Positions 43,157-51,253 of a stretch of 64,000 nt of DNA are shown here, in pieces. A program made the position numbers and the translations under genes. The notes under the pieces are model-generated. The model had not been told where the DNA came from and did not search any database. It worked only from the letters and a program-made list of their open reading frames with translations. Source of the DNA: an uncultured bacterium. GTDB lineage: Bacteria; Vulcanimicrobiota; Xenobia; Xenobiales; Xenobiaceae. The first letter of the stretch is position 1. Each line of letters begins with the position of its first letter. The stretch is taken from contig CAKUBG010000005.1 in assembly GCA_934636825.1 (NCBI GenBank), positions 1 through 64,000 on the forward strand. Direction: 5' to 3'.

Positions 43157-43774
43157 TTACTCATTGCCGCAAAGTCGACGATATTCTCTTATAACGTTGT
43201 AAACATAATTTTGCGTCTCTCGATAAGGTGGCACTCCGTTGTATTTAGAAACCGCTCCTGGGCCGGCATTATAAGCTGCTAAAGTTAAAGACATCGCTTG
43301 GGGAATATAAGATAAATCTACAGTATTGCTACACCCGTAGCTCAAGAGGTGACTTTTGAGAAGGTAACAAGCTCCGCGTATATTTAGATTGATATTGTAT
43401 GGATCGTTGGTCTTTACCGATTTGGCCGTATCAGGCATAAGTTGCCCCAATCCTATGGCGCCAGCTGGAGAAACCGCTTTAGGATTAAAACCTGATTCGC
43501 AGGCAATAACCGCTGTGACGAAACGTGGATCGAGAGAATACTCGTAGGCATAGTGAAGGATTGCCAAAACGATAGTTTTAGTATCGCGATCGTTGAGCCT
43601 GGAATTGTAATAACGGACAGCTTGATAATAGGAGTTTAGATAAGCTTTTGATTTGTAGGGTTCTTGCAAAAGCTGATCTTGAGCGCTTGCTTTAAGTGGA
43701 CAGCTTAAATTCAGCAAAAGCCAAGCAATGCTTAAGCATAGATAAGCAATTTTTTTCAGATTAGCACAGAACAC
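43157..43774 (-). CDS. Lytic transglycosylase (SLT domain), exported
   Basis: 205 residues: signal peptide (hydrophobic 9-23, cut near ASA), then a Slt70/MltE-type domain with catalytic Glu93 in ACESGFNPKA, followed by GAIGLGQLMP and AAYNAGPGAV, all conserved in family 1 lytic transglycosylases. It cleaves the glycan strands of peptidoglycan. Start is GTG 43774 with AAGGAAGA about 12 bases upstream. It lacks LysM or other binding domains. Confidence 0.9.
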   Translation of the reverse strand: MFCANLKKIAYLCLSIAWLLLNLSCPLKASAQDQLLQEPYKSKAYLNSYYQAVRYYNSRLNDRDTKTIVLAILHYAYEYSLDPRFVTAVIACESGFNPKAVSPAGAIGLGQLMPDTAKSVKTNDPYNINLNIRGACYLLKSHLLSYGCSNTVDLSYIPQAMSLTLAAYNAGPGAVSKYNGVPPYRETQNYVYNVIREYRRLCGNE

Positions 43775-43848
43775 TGAATATCTGTCTTCCTTTTTTATAT
43801 GGGTCGTTGAACATCGATTTTTGTAGCTCGAGTAAATATCCGGCGCCT

Positions 43849-43886
43849 AAAAAAATATCCAAGGCTCTGCAAACAGAACCTTGGAT
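43849..43886 (-). terminator. Terminator of the sugar transporter operon
   Basis: ATCCAAGG (43857-43864) pairs with CCTTGGAT (43879-43886); on the minus strand a T7 run follows. It lies just after the malG-like gene. Confidence 0.9.
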
Positions 43887-43910
43887 ACCGGTTATTGGCT
43901 ATTATATTGA

Positions 43911-44771
43911 TTAGCCCTTTACAGCGCCTTTAGTCAAACCTTCAACTAAGAAGCCCTGTAATACAAAGAAGAGCACCATAATGGGAATAGCGCCCAGAAT
44001 GGAACCGGCTGTAAATAAGGACCAGTTGGTGGAGAAGTTGCCTGAAATAAAGCTTTGCATGCCTACTGCCAGAGTATATTTGTTCTCGTCGAAAATAACG
44101 ACCGAGGGGAAAATAAAGTCGCTGTAGGGGCTGATGAAGTTGAAAATGGCAACCACAGCCAAGATTGGGCCCATCAAGGGAAGAATGATGCGAGTAAAAG
44201 TTTTAGTAGTACCGGCACCGTCGATAAGAGCCGATTCTTCCAGTTCTTTGGGCAGTGAGTCAACATAGCCTTTAATCATCCAAGTGTTGAAAGGAATACC
44301 GGCGCCGATATAAACCAAAGCCAAGCCAAGCAACGAGTCTAAGCCGACTAAACCGCCGGTCAGATCTCCTAAATACTGTAACATGCTAAATATGGCCACC
44401 ATAGCCATAGCGGCAGGGAACATTTGTAAGAGAATCATAGCCATTAAGCCATTTTTGCGTCCGAAGAACTTGAAACGCGAAAAAGCATAACCAGCTAGAG
44501 CTGTAACTATAATGGCGATAATACTGGAGAGAGCTGAAACTACTACTGTATTCCAAACCCAGCGCAAGAATGGAGTTTCGGTGAGCAAACGCTTGTAGTT
44601 TACTAAGGAAAGCTCGCTAAATTTAGGAATTAGGCTGGTAGAAATTAGTGTTGAACTTTCTTTCAAAGAAGAGAAAAACACTAAAACAACCGGCATAACC
44701 GTCATGCCTACACAGATGATAAGCAGCAAATGGAGCAATATCTTTTGGAAGGTGGTCATTTTTCTAGACAT
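43911..44771 (-). CDS. malG: ABC sugar transporter permease, MalG type
   Basis: 286 residues with six transmembrane segments and the cytoplasmic EAA loop LEESALIDGAGTTKTFTRII that docks on the ATPase. The N-terminal half (LPVVL, SSLKESSTL) and the end (GLTKGAVKG) match MalG-type permeases of maltose/maltodextrin importers. Ribosome site AGAGGA is present. Third gene of a malE-malF-malG operon, 12 bases after malF. The sugar is inferred only from family resemblance. Confidence 0.85.
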   Translation of the reverse strand: MSRKMTTFQKILLHLLLIICVGMTVMPVVLVFFSSLKESSTLISTSLIPKFSELSLVNYKRLLTETPFLRWVWNTVVVSALSSIIAIIVTALAGYAFSRFKFFGRKNGLMAMILLQMFPAAMAMVAIFSMLQYLGDLTGGLVGLDSLLGLALVYIGAGIPFNTWMIKGYVDSLPKELEESALIDGAGTTKTFTRIILPLMGPILAVVAIFNFISPYSDFIFPSVVIFDENKYTLAVGMQSFISGNFSTNWSLFTAGSILGAIPIMVLFFVLQGFLVEGLTKGAVKG

Positions 44772-44783
44772 AGCAATTCCTCT

Positions 44784-45737
44784 TTACTTAATATCATCAA
44801 AAGCGCCGGTCATCTTAAAGTTGATGCCGGAGAGAGTGGCCACCAAAATAAAGATGAATATAGCATAGGCGCAAGCCAAGCCGTATTGGAATGAGTTGAA
44901 GGCCAACTTATAAGAGTAGGTAATTAAGATGTCTGTGGCTCCGGCGTCGCTGCCAGGAACGGGAGGGCCGCCTGCCGTTAAAAGATAGATGGCGGTAAAC
45001 TGGTTAAAGTTGAAAGCAAAGCTGGAGATAAGTACCGGCAGCAATGAAGAGCGGAGTAGGGGAAGGGTGATAGATTTGAATTGCAGCCAAGGGCTGGCTC
45101 CATCGACGTCGGCCGCTTCGTAAACGTCGGTAGGCACAGATTGCAAAGCGCCCAAACATACGGTTAGCTGGAAGGGGAAAGCCAGCCAAATGTTGACCAT
45201 AAGCACAGAAATATGGGCCCAGCCTACTCTGTCCAGCCAGGCAATGGGCAATTGCAAATCGCAGCCCATTAAACCGAGCACGTACTGAATAACGTGATCT
45301 AAACCCAAATTTTTGAGAATGACGTTAAAGGCGCCAAACTCGGTATTGAGCAAACCTTGCCACATCAGTACGGAGATAAAAGCCGGAATAGCCCAGGGCA
45401 CAATAAAGAGAGTTCTGTAAAAAGAACTGCCCTTTAAGTCTGGCTTGTTGAGCAATACTGCTAAGAAAATGCCTATAGCTTGGCTGAAAATTACTGAGCC
45501 GCCGGCCCAAACTAAAGTCCATAAGAACACGCGCACAAAGGTGGCTGTCTCTGGGCCGCTGATAATTTTCATGAAATTGCGCAAGCCGACAAAATTAAAC
45601 TCGTTGTAGTGGTAGAGCGAGTAGTTAGTAAAGGCCAAGTATACAGAATAGATATTGGGCAGCAAACTCAACACTCCCAGCAAGATCAGGGCTGGAGTGA
45701 GGTAAGCATATGGAATTAGTCCATCATTCTTCTTCAT
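44784..45737 (-). CDS. malF: ABC sugar transporter permease, MalF type
   Basis: 317 residues, six transmembrane segments, EAA loop VYEAADVDGASPWLQFKSIT. A periplasmic loop of about 50 residues (LGLMGCDLQLPIAWLDR) sits where enteric MalF has its much larger P2 domain, so this is the compact form. AGGGGA precedes ATG. It starts 28 bases after the solute-binding protein gene. Confidence 0.85.
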   Translation of the reverse strand: MKKNDGLIPYAYLTPALILLGVLSLLPNIYSVYLAFTNYSLYHYNEFNFVGLRNFMKIISGPETATFVRVFLWTLVWAGGSVIFSQAIGIFLAVLLNKPDLKGSSFYRTLFIVPWAIPAFISVLMWQGLLNTEFGAFNVILKNLGLDHVIQYVLGLMGCDLQLPIAWLDRVGWAHISVLMVNIWLAFPFQLTVCLGALQSVPTDVYEAADVDGASPWLQFKSITLPLLRSSLLPVLISSFAFNFNQFTAIYLLTAGGPPVPGSDAGATDILITYSYKLAFNSFQYGLACAYAIFIFILVATLSGINFKMTGAFDDIK

Positions 45738-45765
45738 TTGTATTCCCCTACAGCTTAGTTAATGC

Positions 45766-46989
45766 TTATTCAAGCATGAGATTGATCTTTTGTACTATGC
45801 GATCGTTAGCCGTTTTGAGCTCAGTAGGAATGTCTACCTGGCCTTTGCTGATGAGCTCAATACTCTGTTTCATTGGCTCCCAGACTTGCATTGCCGCCGG
45901 GTGGGTTGGCATTGGCATACTGTTGGCACAAATTTTAGCGAACGCAACAATATCTTGGTTGTTTTGGCAAAGTTCAAGGGCTTTGGCCTTTGCCGGAGGA
46001 CGACCGGAAGTTTGGCTCATTTCGGCCATATTTTCAGGAGAGCTCAAGAAGGTCATGAGTTTAGCGGCGTCCTGCTGCCGTTTGGAGTATTTGTTGAGCA
46101 TAAATCCCTGAACGCCGAGGAAGGGCCTAATAAGGTTGCCGGAATCGGTGGTGGGGAAGGGATCGATGGAATAATGGACGCCGGCGGCTCTTACCTGCTC
46201 GAGGAACCAAGGGCCGTTGAGGATCACAGCTGCTTTATTCTCGAGGAAAAGGGTTCGAGAAATATTTTCTGTGCTACCTTGCTTGATAAGATTGTATTTT
46301 TGCTCCAGATCGCGCAAAAACTCCGCGCCTTTGGCGGCGCCTGGAGTGTTCATGCCCACATCGGTGGGAACGTAATTGCCATTAGCGTCTTTGCCTATAA
46401 GGTAGGCACCGTCGGCAATAAGGAAAGGCAGAGAAAAATACGGCTCTTTTATTTCGAAGTAGAAGCCATTGATTTTGCCATGTGAATCTTTTTGAACTTT
46501 CTGGGCTTTTTCAACCAAATCGGTGAGAGTTGTAGGACGCTCGGCCATTAAATCTGGATTGCGGAACATGGCCAAACACTCCATACACAGAGGAGCCATG
46601 TAAGTTTCTTGGTTAAACTGGACTGAATCCAGAGAGACAGGCACATAATCGTCTTTGTTGATGACATCTTCCGGAATTGGAGAAAGCAAACCGGCAACGG
46701 CTAACATGCCAATCCAGTCTTGAGCACCCACCAAAATATCCGGGCCTAAACCAGCCGGAGCGGCTACGAGAAATTTATTTTTTAAATCTCGATAGGGCAC
46801 TTTCAGTAGCTCAACCTTCAGACCGGTCTCTTTTTCAAAAGCTTGGCACTGACGTTTGAGAGTAGGAAACTCGGCGTCCATACCTGACCAGATTAAGAGA
46901 GGCTTGGGACCTGTTTCTTTTTGCATACAGCCAGCGAACAAGAGGCTGGCCAAAAGGACAAAAATTGAAAAAAAGCACAAACGACGCAT
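45766..46989 (-). CDS. malE: Extracellular sugar-binding lipoprotein, MalE type
   Basis: 407 residues. Lipoprotein signal with lipobox LLFAGC, so the mature protein is anchored by Cys20. The body follows family-1 solute-binding proteins: FEKETGLKVELLKVPYRDL, GPDILVGAQDWIGMLAVAGL, and the C-terminal FMLNKYSKRQQDAAKLMTFL. First gene of the operon; no ribosome site is obvious. No ATPase (malK) and no glycosidase occur nearby, so the ATPase is presumably shared and encoded elsewhere. Confidence 0.87.
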   Translation of the reverse strand: MRRLCFFSIFVLLASLLFAGCMQKETGPKPLLIWSGMDAEFPTLKRQCQAFEKETGLKVELLKVPYRDLKNKFLVAAPAGLGPDILVGAQDWIGMLAVAGLLSPIPEDVINKDDYVPVSLDSVQFNQETYMAPLCMECLAMFRNPDLMAERPTTLTDLVEKAQKVQKDSHGKINGFYFEIKEPYFSLPFLIADGAYLIGKDANGNYVPTDVGMNTPGAAKGAEFLRDLEQKYNLIKQGSTENISRTLFLENKAAVILNGPWFLEQVRAAGVHYSIDPFPTTDSGNLIRPFLGVQGFMLNKYSKRQQDAAKLMTFLSSPENMAEMSQTSGRPPAKAKALELCQNNQDIVAFAKICANSMPMPTHPAAMQVWEPMKQSIELISKGQVDIPTELKTANDRIVQKINLMLE

Positions 46990-47394
46990 AAGGGCAGACT
47001 TCGTTTTTTGAGTTAGAGTTCCCCCTTCTTCATCTTTTTTAGGCAGTAAACTTATACTTTGTGCAGTCTTAGCCTTAGCGTTAGTGCAGGCGCCTTGTCA
47101 AAAGAAAACAGGCCTGGGGAATATTGACCATAAAACGACTATCTGCAAGAAAAATCGTCCATTTAGTGCAGATTGTCGATTGTTTCCTGACTATCTATCG
47201 CAAAAAATTTAATTGTGAATAAAATTCTAACATTTCTCGGAAGGAATGCAGGCTCAGAGCTAGCGAAAAGACACCGACGTTAAAAGGTTTTTTAGAAAAC
47301 AAAGCCTGCGGTTGAACTGAAGGCCGCTGGGCTTTTGGCAAGTTTCTTAACCGACGTCCGTCTAAGGTTCGGGCGTCTATTTTTGGAGGAAAAA
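46990..47394. other. Divergent promoter region and structured gap leader
   Basis: Separates malE (minus) from gap (plus). No gene recognised. GCAGGCT (47248-47254) can pair with AGCCTGC (47304-47310), which would fold the gap leader. Possible -10 sequences such as TAAAAT at 47219 lack a convincing -35. Confidence 0.45.
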
Positions 47395-48423
47395 ATGTCA
47401 GTACGTGTTGCTATTAACGGTTTTGGTCGTATTGGTCGCCAAGTCGCCAAGATGATGATTGAGAACTACAGCGAAGAAATGGAAGTTGTCGCCATCAACG
47501 ACCTCACCAAACCCTCTGTATTGGCTCACCTTTTCAAATACGACTCTAACTATGGCATTTTCAATGGCACCGTCGAAGAAAAAGAAGGCGCTATCGTTAT
47601 CAATGGCCACGAGATCAAGATTTTAGCCGAGAGAGATCCTAAGAACCTTCCTTGGAAAGAGATGAATGTAGACTTCGTAGTAGAGTCCACCGGTCTCTTC
47701 CGTGATCGTGAGAAGGCTTCCTGGCACCTCGAAGCCGGCGCCAAAAAAGTCGTCATCACCGCTCCTGCCAAAGGCGAGGATATCACCATCGTTATGGGTG
47801 TAAACCACGAAAATTACGATCCCGCCAAACACAACATCGTATCCAACGCTTCCTGCACCACCAACTGCTTGGCTCCTTTCGCCAAAGTGTTGAATGAGAA
47901 GTTCGGTATCAAGCGCGCTTTGATGACCACTATTCACTCTTACACCAACGACCAGCGCATCTTAGACTTGCCCCACAGCGACCTCCGCCGTGCCCGCGCT
48001 GCTGCTCTTTCCATGATTCCTACCACCACCGGCGCCGCCAAGGCCGTCGCTTTGGTTATTCCCGAGTTGAAGGGCAAGTTCGATGGTCTCGCCATGCGCG
48101 TACCTACCCCCACCGTCAGCATCGTTGACCTCGTCGCCTATGTCGAAAAAGAAGGCGTAACCGCCGAAGAAGTAAACGCTGCTTTCCGTGAAGCCGCTGC
48201 CGGTAGCATGAAGGGCGTGTTGGGCGCTTCCGAAGAGCCTTTGGTCTCCGTAGACTACAAGATGGATCCTCGTTCCAGTATCGTCGACCTTCCTCTGACT
48301 ATGGTTCAGGGCGACATGGTTAAGGTTATGTCCTGGTACGACAACGAATGGGGTTATTCCAACCGCGTAGCCGACTTGGTAAACTACATGGCCACTGGTA
48401 AGTATCACATCAGCGAGCGCTAG
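47395..48423 (+). CDS. gap: Glyceraldehyde-3-phosphate dehydrogenase
   Basis: 342 residues from ATG 47395, which has GGAGGA 4-6 bases upstream; the open frame extends further back but without a ribosome site. NAD-binding INGFGRIGRQ at 7-16, catalytic Cys154 in SNASCTTNC, and the C-terminal SWYDNEWGYSNRV are intact. Codons are strongly C-ended, as expected for a highly expressed glycolytic gene. It is followed by its own terminator, then pgk, tpiA and secG. Confidence 0.97.
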   Translation: MSVRVAINGFGRIGRQVAKMMIENYSEEMEVVAINDLTKPSVLAHLFKYDSNYGIFNGTVEEKEGAIVINGHEIKILAERDPKNLPWKEMNVDFVVESTGLFRDREKASWHLEAGAKKVVITAPAKGEDITIVMGVNHENYDPAKHNIVSNASCTTNCLAPFAKVLNEKFGIKRALMTTIHSYTNDQRILDLPHSDLRRARAAALSMIPTTTGAAKAVALVIPELKGKFDGLAMRVPTPTVSIVDLVAYVEKEGVTAEEVNAAFREAAAGSMKGVLGASEEPLVSVDYKMDPRSSIVDLPLTMVQGDMVKVMSWYDNEWGYSNRVADLVNYMATGKYHISER

Positions 48424-48441
48424 TTCTACTAGATTAACCCG

Positions 48442-48470
48442 GCCCGGAGCTTTTTCCGGGCTTTTCTTTT
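48442..48470 (+). terminator. Terminator of gap
   Basis: GCCCGGA (48442-48448) pairs with TCCGGGC (48455-48461), then TTTTCTTTT. Confidence 0.9.
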
Positions 48471-48591
48471 GTTCTAAGCTTATTTAGGAGCGTCAACTGA
48501 GGCATAGTCCAGTTTGGCACTCTTCGTCCGCAGCCCCGGGATATTTTGCACAGGGGCCCCAACAGATCTCATATAAAGAGGACGTTCGCAA

Positions 48592-49770
48592 ATGAGTAAA
48601 TTTAATACTATTCGTGACATCGATGTTAAAGGTAAAAAAGTTTTAGTGCGCGTCGATTTTAACGTGCCCTTAGACGGTGAAAAAGTTACCGACGACACTC
48701 GTATTCGCGCTGCTTTGCCCACCATTAAGGCTCTTTTGGAAAACGGTGCTGCTGTTATCTTAGCTTCTCACTTAGGTCGTCCCAAGGGGAAGAAAGATCC
48801 TAAGTTCTCTTTGAAGCCCGCTGCCGTTCGTTTATCCGAGCTTTTAGGCCAGGATGTTATTATGGCTCCCGATTGCATTGGCGAAGAAGTAAGCAAGATG
48901 GCCAAAGATCTTAAGCCCGGCCAAGTCATGTTGCTCGAAAACGTTCGCTTCTATGCTCAGGAAACCGACAATGACGAAGCTTTTGCCAAAGAGTTGGCTT
49001 CTTTAGCTGATGTTTACGTAAATGACGCTTTCGGCTCCGCCCACCGTGCTCACGCTTCCACTACCGGTGTGGCTCACTTCCTTCCTTCTGCTGCCGGTTT
49101 ACTCATGGAAAAAGAGCTCAACGAGTTGGGCAAACTTTTGACTTCTGCTGAGTCTCCTTTCGTCGTTATTTTGGGCGGCGCTAAAGTCTCCGATAAGATC
49201 GGTGTTATGGAAAACTTAATTGGCAAGGCCGACGCTATTTTAGTCGGTGGTGGTATGGCTTATCCTTTCCTCAAAGTGCGCGGTATGGAAATTGGTCGTT
49301 CTCTTTGCGATGGCGATTTGTCCGTTCCTAAGTCCATTTTGGACAAGGCCGAAGGCACCAAGACTAAGATCGTTCTTCCCGTCGATGTAGTAGTGGTAGA
49401 CGAAATTGCTGAAAATGCTCCTCACGCCAACGTTGACGTGACCGCTATTCCCGCTGAAAAGATGGGCGTAGATATCGGCGCCAAGACTGTAGAGAACTTC
49501 AAAGAGATCATCAGCAAAGCCAAGACTATCTTCTGGAATGGCCCTGTTGGTGTATTCGAGAAGAAACCTTTCGACTTCGGTACTCGTCAAATTGCCGAAG
49601 CTGTAGCTGCTTCCGGTGCTCGCAGTGTAGTTGGCGGCGGAGACTCTGTGGCTGCTCTCACTCAGGCTGGTTTGGCCTCCAAGATTACCCACGTCTCCAC
49701 TGGCGGCGGGGCTTCCTTGGAATTTGTTGAGGGACGTCAACTTCCCGGTGTAGTGGCTCTTTACAAGTAA
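48592..49770 (+). CDS. pgk: Phosphoglycerate kinase
   Basis: 392 residues. Signature VLVRVDFNVPLDG at 17-29, substrate-binding SHLGRPKGKKDPKFSL near 59, and nucleotide-site GGGDSVAA near the C-terminus are all present. AAGAGGA lies about 9 bases before ATG. Cytosolic ATP-forming step of glycolysis, complementing gap upstream and tpiA downstream. Confidence 0.97.
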   Translation: MSKFNTIRDIDVKGKKVLVRVDFNVPLDGEKVTDDTRIRAALPTIKALLENGAAVILASHLGRPKGKKDPKFSLKPAAVRLSELLGQDVIMAPDCIGEEVSKMAKDLKPGQVMLLENVRFYAQETDNDEAFAKELASLADVYVNDAFGSAHRAHASTTGVAHFLPSAAGLLMEKELNELGKLLTSAESPFVVILGGAKVSDKIGVMENLIGKADAILVGGGMAYPFLKVRGMEIGRSLCDGDLSVPKSILDKAEGTKTKIVLPVDVVVVDEIAENAPHANVDVTAIPAEKMGVDIGAKTVENFKEIISKAKTIFWNGPVGVFEKKPFDFGTRQIAEAVAASGARSVVGGGDSVAALTQAGLASKITHVSTGGGASLEFVEGRQLPGVVALYK

Positions 49771-49789
49771 AATTGCATCTTTAGTTTTT

Positions 49790-49829
49790 GATAGCTTGAC
49801 CGTTTGCCTCGGTCTTGCTATCATTTTTT
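49790..49829 (+). terminator. Hairpin plus T6 between pgk and tpiA
   Basis: GATAGC..GACCG (49790-49802) pairs with CGGTC..GCTATC (49810-49822), then ATTTTTT, only 7 bases before the tpiA ribosome site. It would reduce or condition tpiA transcription. Confidence 0.88.
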
Positions 49830-49845
49830 AGATTTTGGAGGTTTT

Positions 49846-50598
49846 ATGCGCGTTCCGCTTTTAGCAGCTAACTGGAAAATGAATATGGCTCGTAAAGATG
49901 CCAACGATTTAGTTAATGAGCTTATGGCTCAGGTAAGTGATGTCAAGGATCGCGATATCGCTATTTGTCCTCCTTTTCACCTTTTAGCCGATATTGAAAA
50001 ATTAGTTGAAGGACGCGAAAACGTCTATTTAGGAGCTCAAGATCTTTATTGGAAAGATTCCGGCGCTTTTACCGGAGAAGTCTCTGCTCCTATGCTTTTA
50101 GATGTTGGCTGTCGTATGGTCATTATCGGTCACTCAGAGCGCAGAGCTATGTTTGGCGAAACTGACGAGACTTGTGCTGCTAAAGTCGCTGCCGCAGTTT
50201 CTCACAACCTTATTCCTATTCTTTGTGTAGGTGAAAGCTTAGCTCAGCGTGAAGAAGACAAGACTGCCGAAGTTGTCACCGGTCAATTGCGCGGTGCTCT
50301 TAAAGGTCTGGAAATAAAAGACGGCAGCCAGTTGGTTATTGCTTACGAGCCTATTTGGGCTATTGGCACTGGCAAAACCGATACTCCTGAAGGCGCTAAT
50401 GAGATCATGATCTTGTTGCGCAAAACTTTGGCCGAAATTTTCGGACAGGAAATCGCTGATAAAGTTCGCTTACTTTACGGCGGCAGCGTAAAACCTAACA
50501 ATGTGGCTGGTTTTATGGCTTGCAGCGATATCGATGGAGCTTTAGTTGGTGGAGCTAGCTTGAAAGCTGACAGCTTTGCCCAGATCGTTCGCTATTAG
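49846..50598 (+). CDS. tpiA: Triosephosphate isomerase
   Basis: 250 residues from ATG 49846 with GGAGG at 49837-49841; the open frame upstream runs through a terminator and is not coding. Lys in AANWKMN, catalytic His in VIIGHSERR, catalytic Glu in AYEPIWAIGTGK and the phosphate loop YGGSVKPNN are all present. A pgk-tpiA-secG order is common in bacteria. Confidence 0.97.
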   Translation: MRVPLLAANWKMNMARKDANDLVNELMAQVSDVKDRDIAICPPFHLLADIEKLVEGRENVYLGAQDLYWKDSGAFTGEVSAPMLLDVGCRMVIIGHSERRAMFGETDETCAAKVAAAVSHNLIPILCVGESLAQREEDKTAEVVTGQLRGALKGLEIKDGSQLVIAYEPIWAIGTGKTDTPEGANEIMILLRKTLAEIFGQEIADKVRLLYGGSVKPNNVAGFMACSDIDGALVGGASLKADSFAQIVRY

Positions 50599-50627
50599 TT
50601 TTTGATTGTGGATTAGGAATTGGAATA

Positions 50628-51002
50628 ATGTATTTAGACGTCTGTTTGAGCATTTGGTCTTTCTTGGGCCAAGCTGTGCCCGGAGGAGCCGCCGCTGCCA
50701 CTGCTGCCGCCGCTCCTGATGCTGCCGCTTCTGCTCCCGCTGTGATGAAGTTGAACGCTGTGCAGTATATTTTGATGTTCCTTTACTTAATGGTTTGCCT
50801 TTGTTTAACTGGTATCGTTATGAGCCAAGAACAAAAACAAGGCGGCTTGCAAGGCATGTTAGGTGGCGGAAGTTCTGCCGTCGATCATAAATATCAGGGC
50901 AAAAAGAGCTTTGAAGAAAACTTGAAGACTGCCGGTAATTATTTTGCGGTTGCCTTTGTTGTTCTTTCTATTCTTGTCTCTTACGTTTTGCAGCAGCACT
51001 AA
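50628..51002 (+). CDS. secG: Preprotein translocase subunit SecG
   Basis: 124 residues: two transmembrane segments (about 45-65 and 103-121) around the SecG loop SQEQKQGGLQGMLGGGSS, then LKTAGNYFAVAFVVLS. An Ala-rich, Pro-containing N-terminal stretch of about 38 residues precedes the first helix and is longer than usual. If translation began at the internal ATG near 50745, the protein would have the standard size; AGGA before 50628 favours the longer form. Confidence 0.88.
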   Translation: MYLDVCLSIWSFLGQAVPGGAAAATAAAAPDAAASAPAVMKLNAVQYILMFLYLMVCLCLTGIVMSQEQKQGGLQGMLGGGSSAVDHKYQGKKSFEENLKTAGNYFAVAFVVLSILVSYVLQQH

Positions 51003-51074
51003 TAGACGTCTTGTTCTAAATTTTCTCTATATCGGCATTATTAGCTTGATATTTTGAAAAGCTGCATAATTGCT

Positions 51075-51115
51075 ATAGCTCCGGCTTGTTTTAGAGTCGG
51101 AGCTATTTGTCTTTT
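51075..51115 (+). terminator. Terminator of tpiA-secG
   Basis: ATAGCTCCG (51075-51083) pairs with CGGAGCTAT (51098-51106), then TTGTCTTTT. Confidence 0.88.
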
Positions 51116-51174
51116 AAATTGGAGTTGCTTCAAGAGCAACAATATTTTTATTTGTAAATTTAGAGAAAGAAATT

Positions 51175-51209
51175 AAAAAGAGACAACCCTTTTTTAAGGA
51201 TTGTCTCTT
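51175..51209 (-). terminator. Terminator of the subtilisin gene
   Basis: AAGAGACAA (51178-51186) pairs with TTGTCTCTT (51201-51209); an A-run at 51175-51179 gives the T-run on the minus strand. Confidence 0.85.
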
Positions 51210-51253
51210 CTTTTAGGTAGCAGCTAAAACTGCTCCTTAGAGGCTAAGACTTA

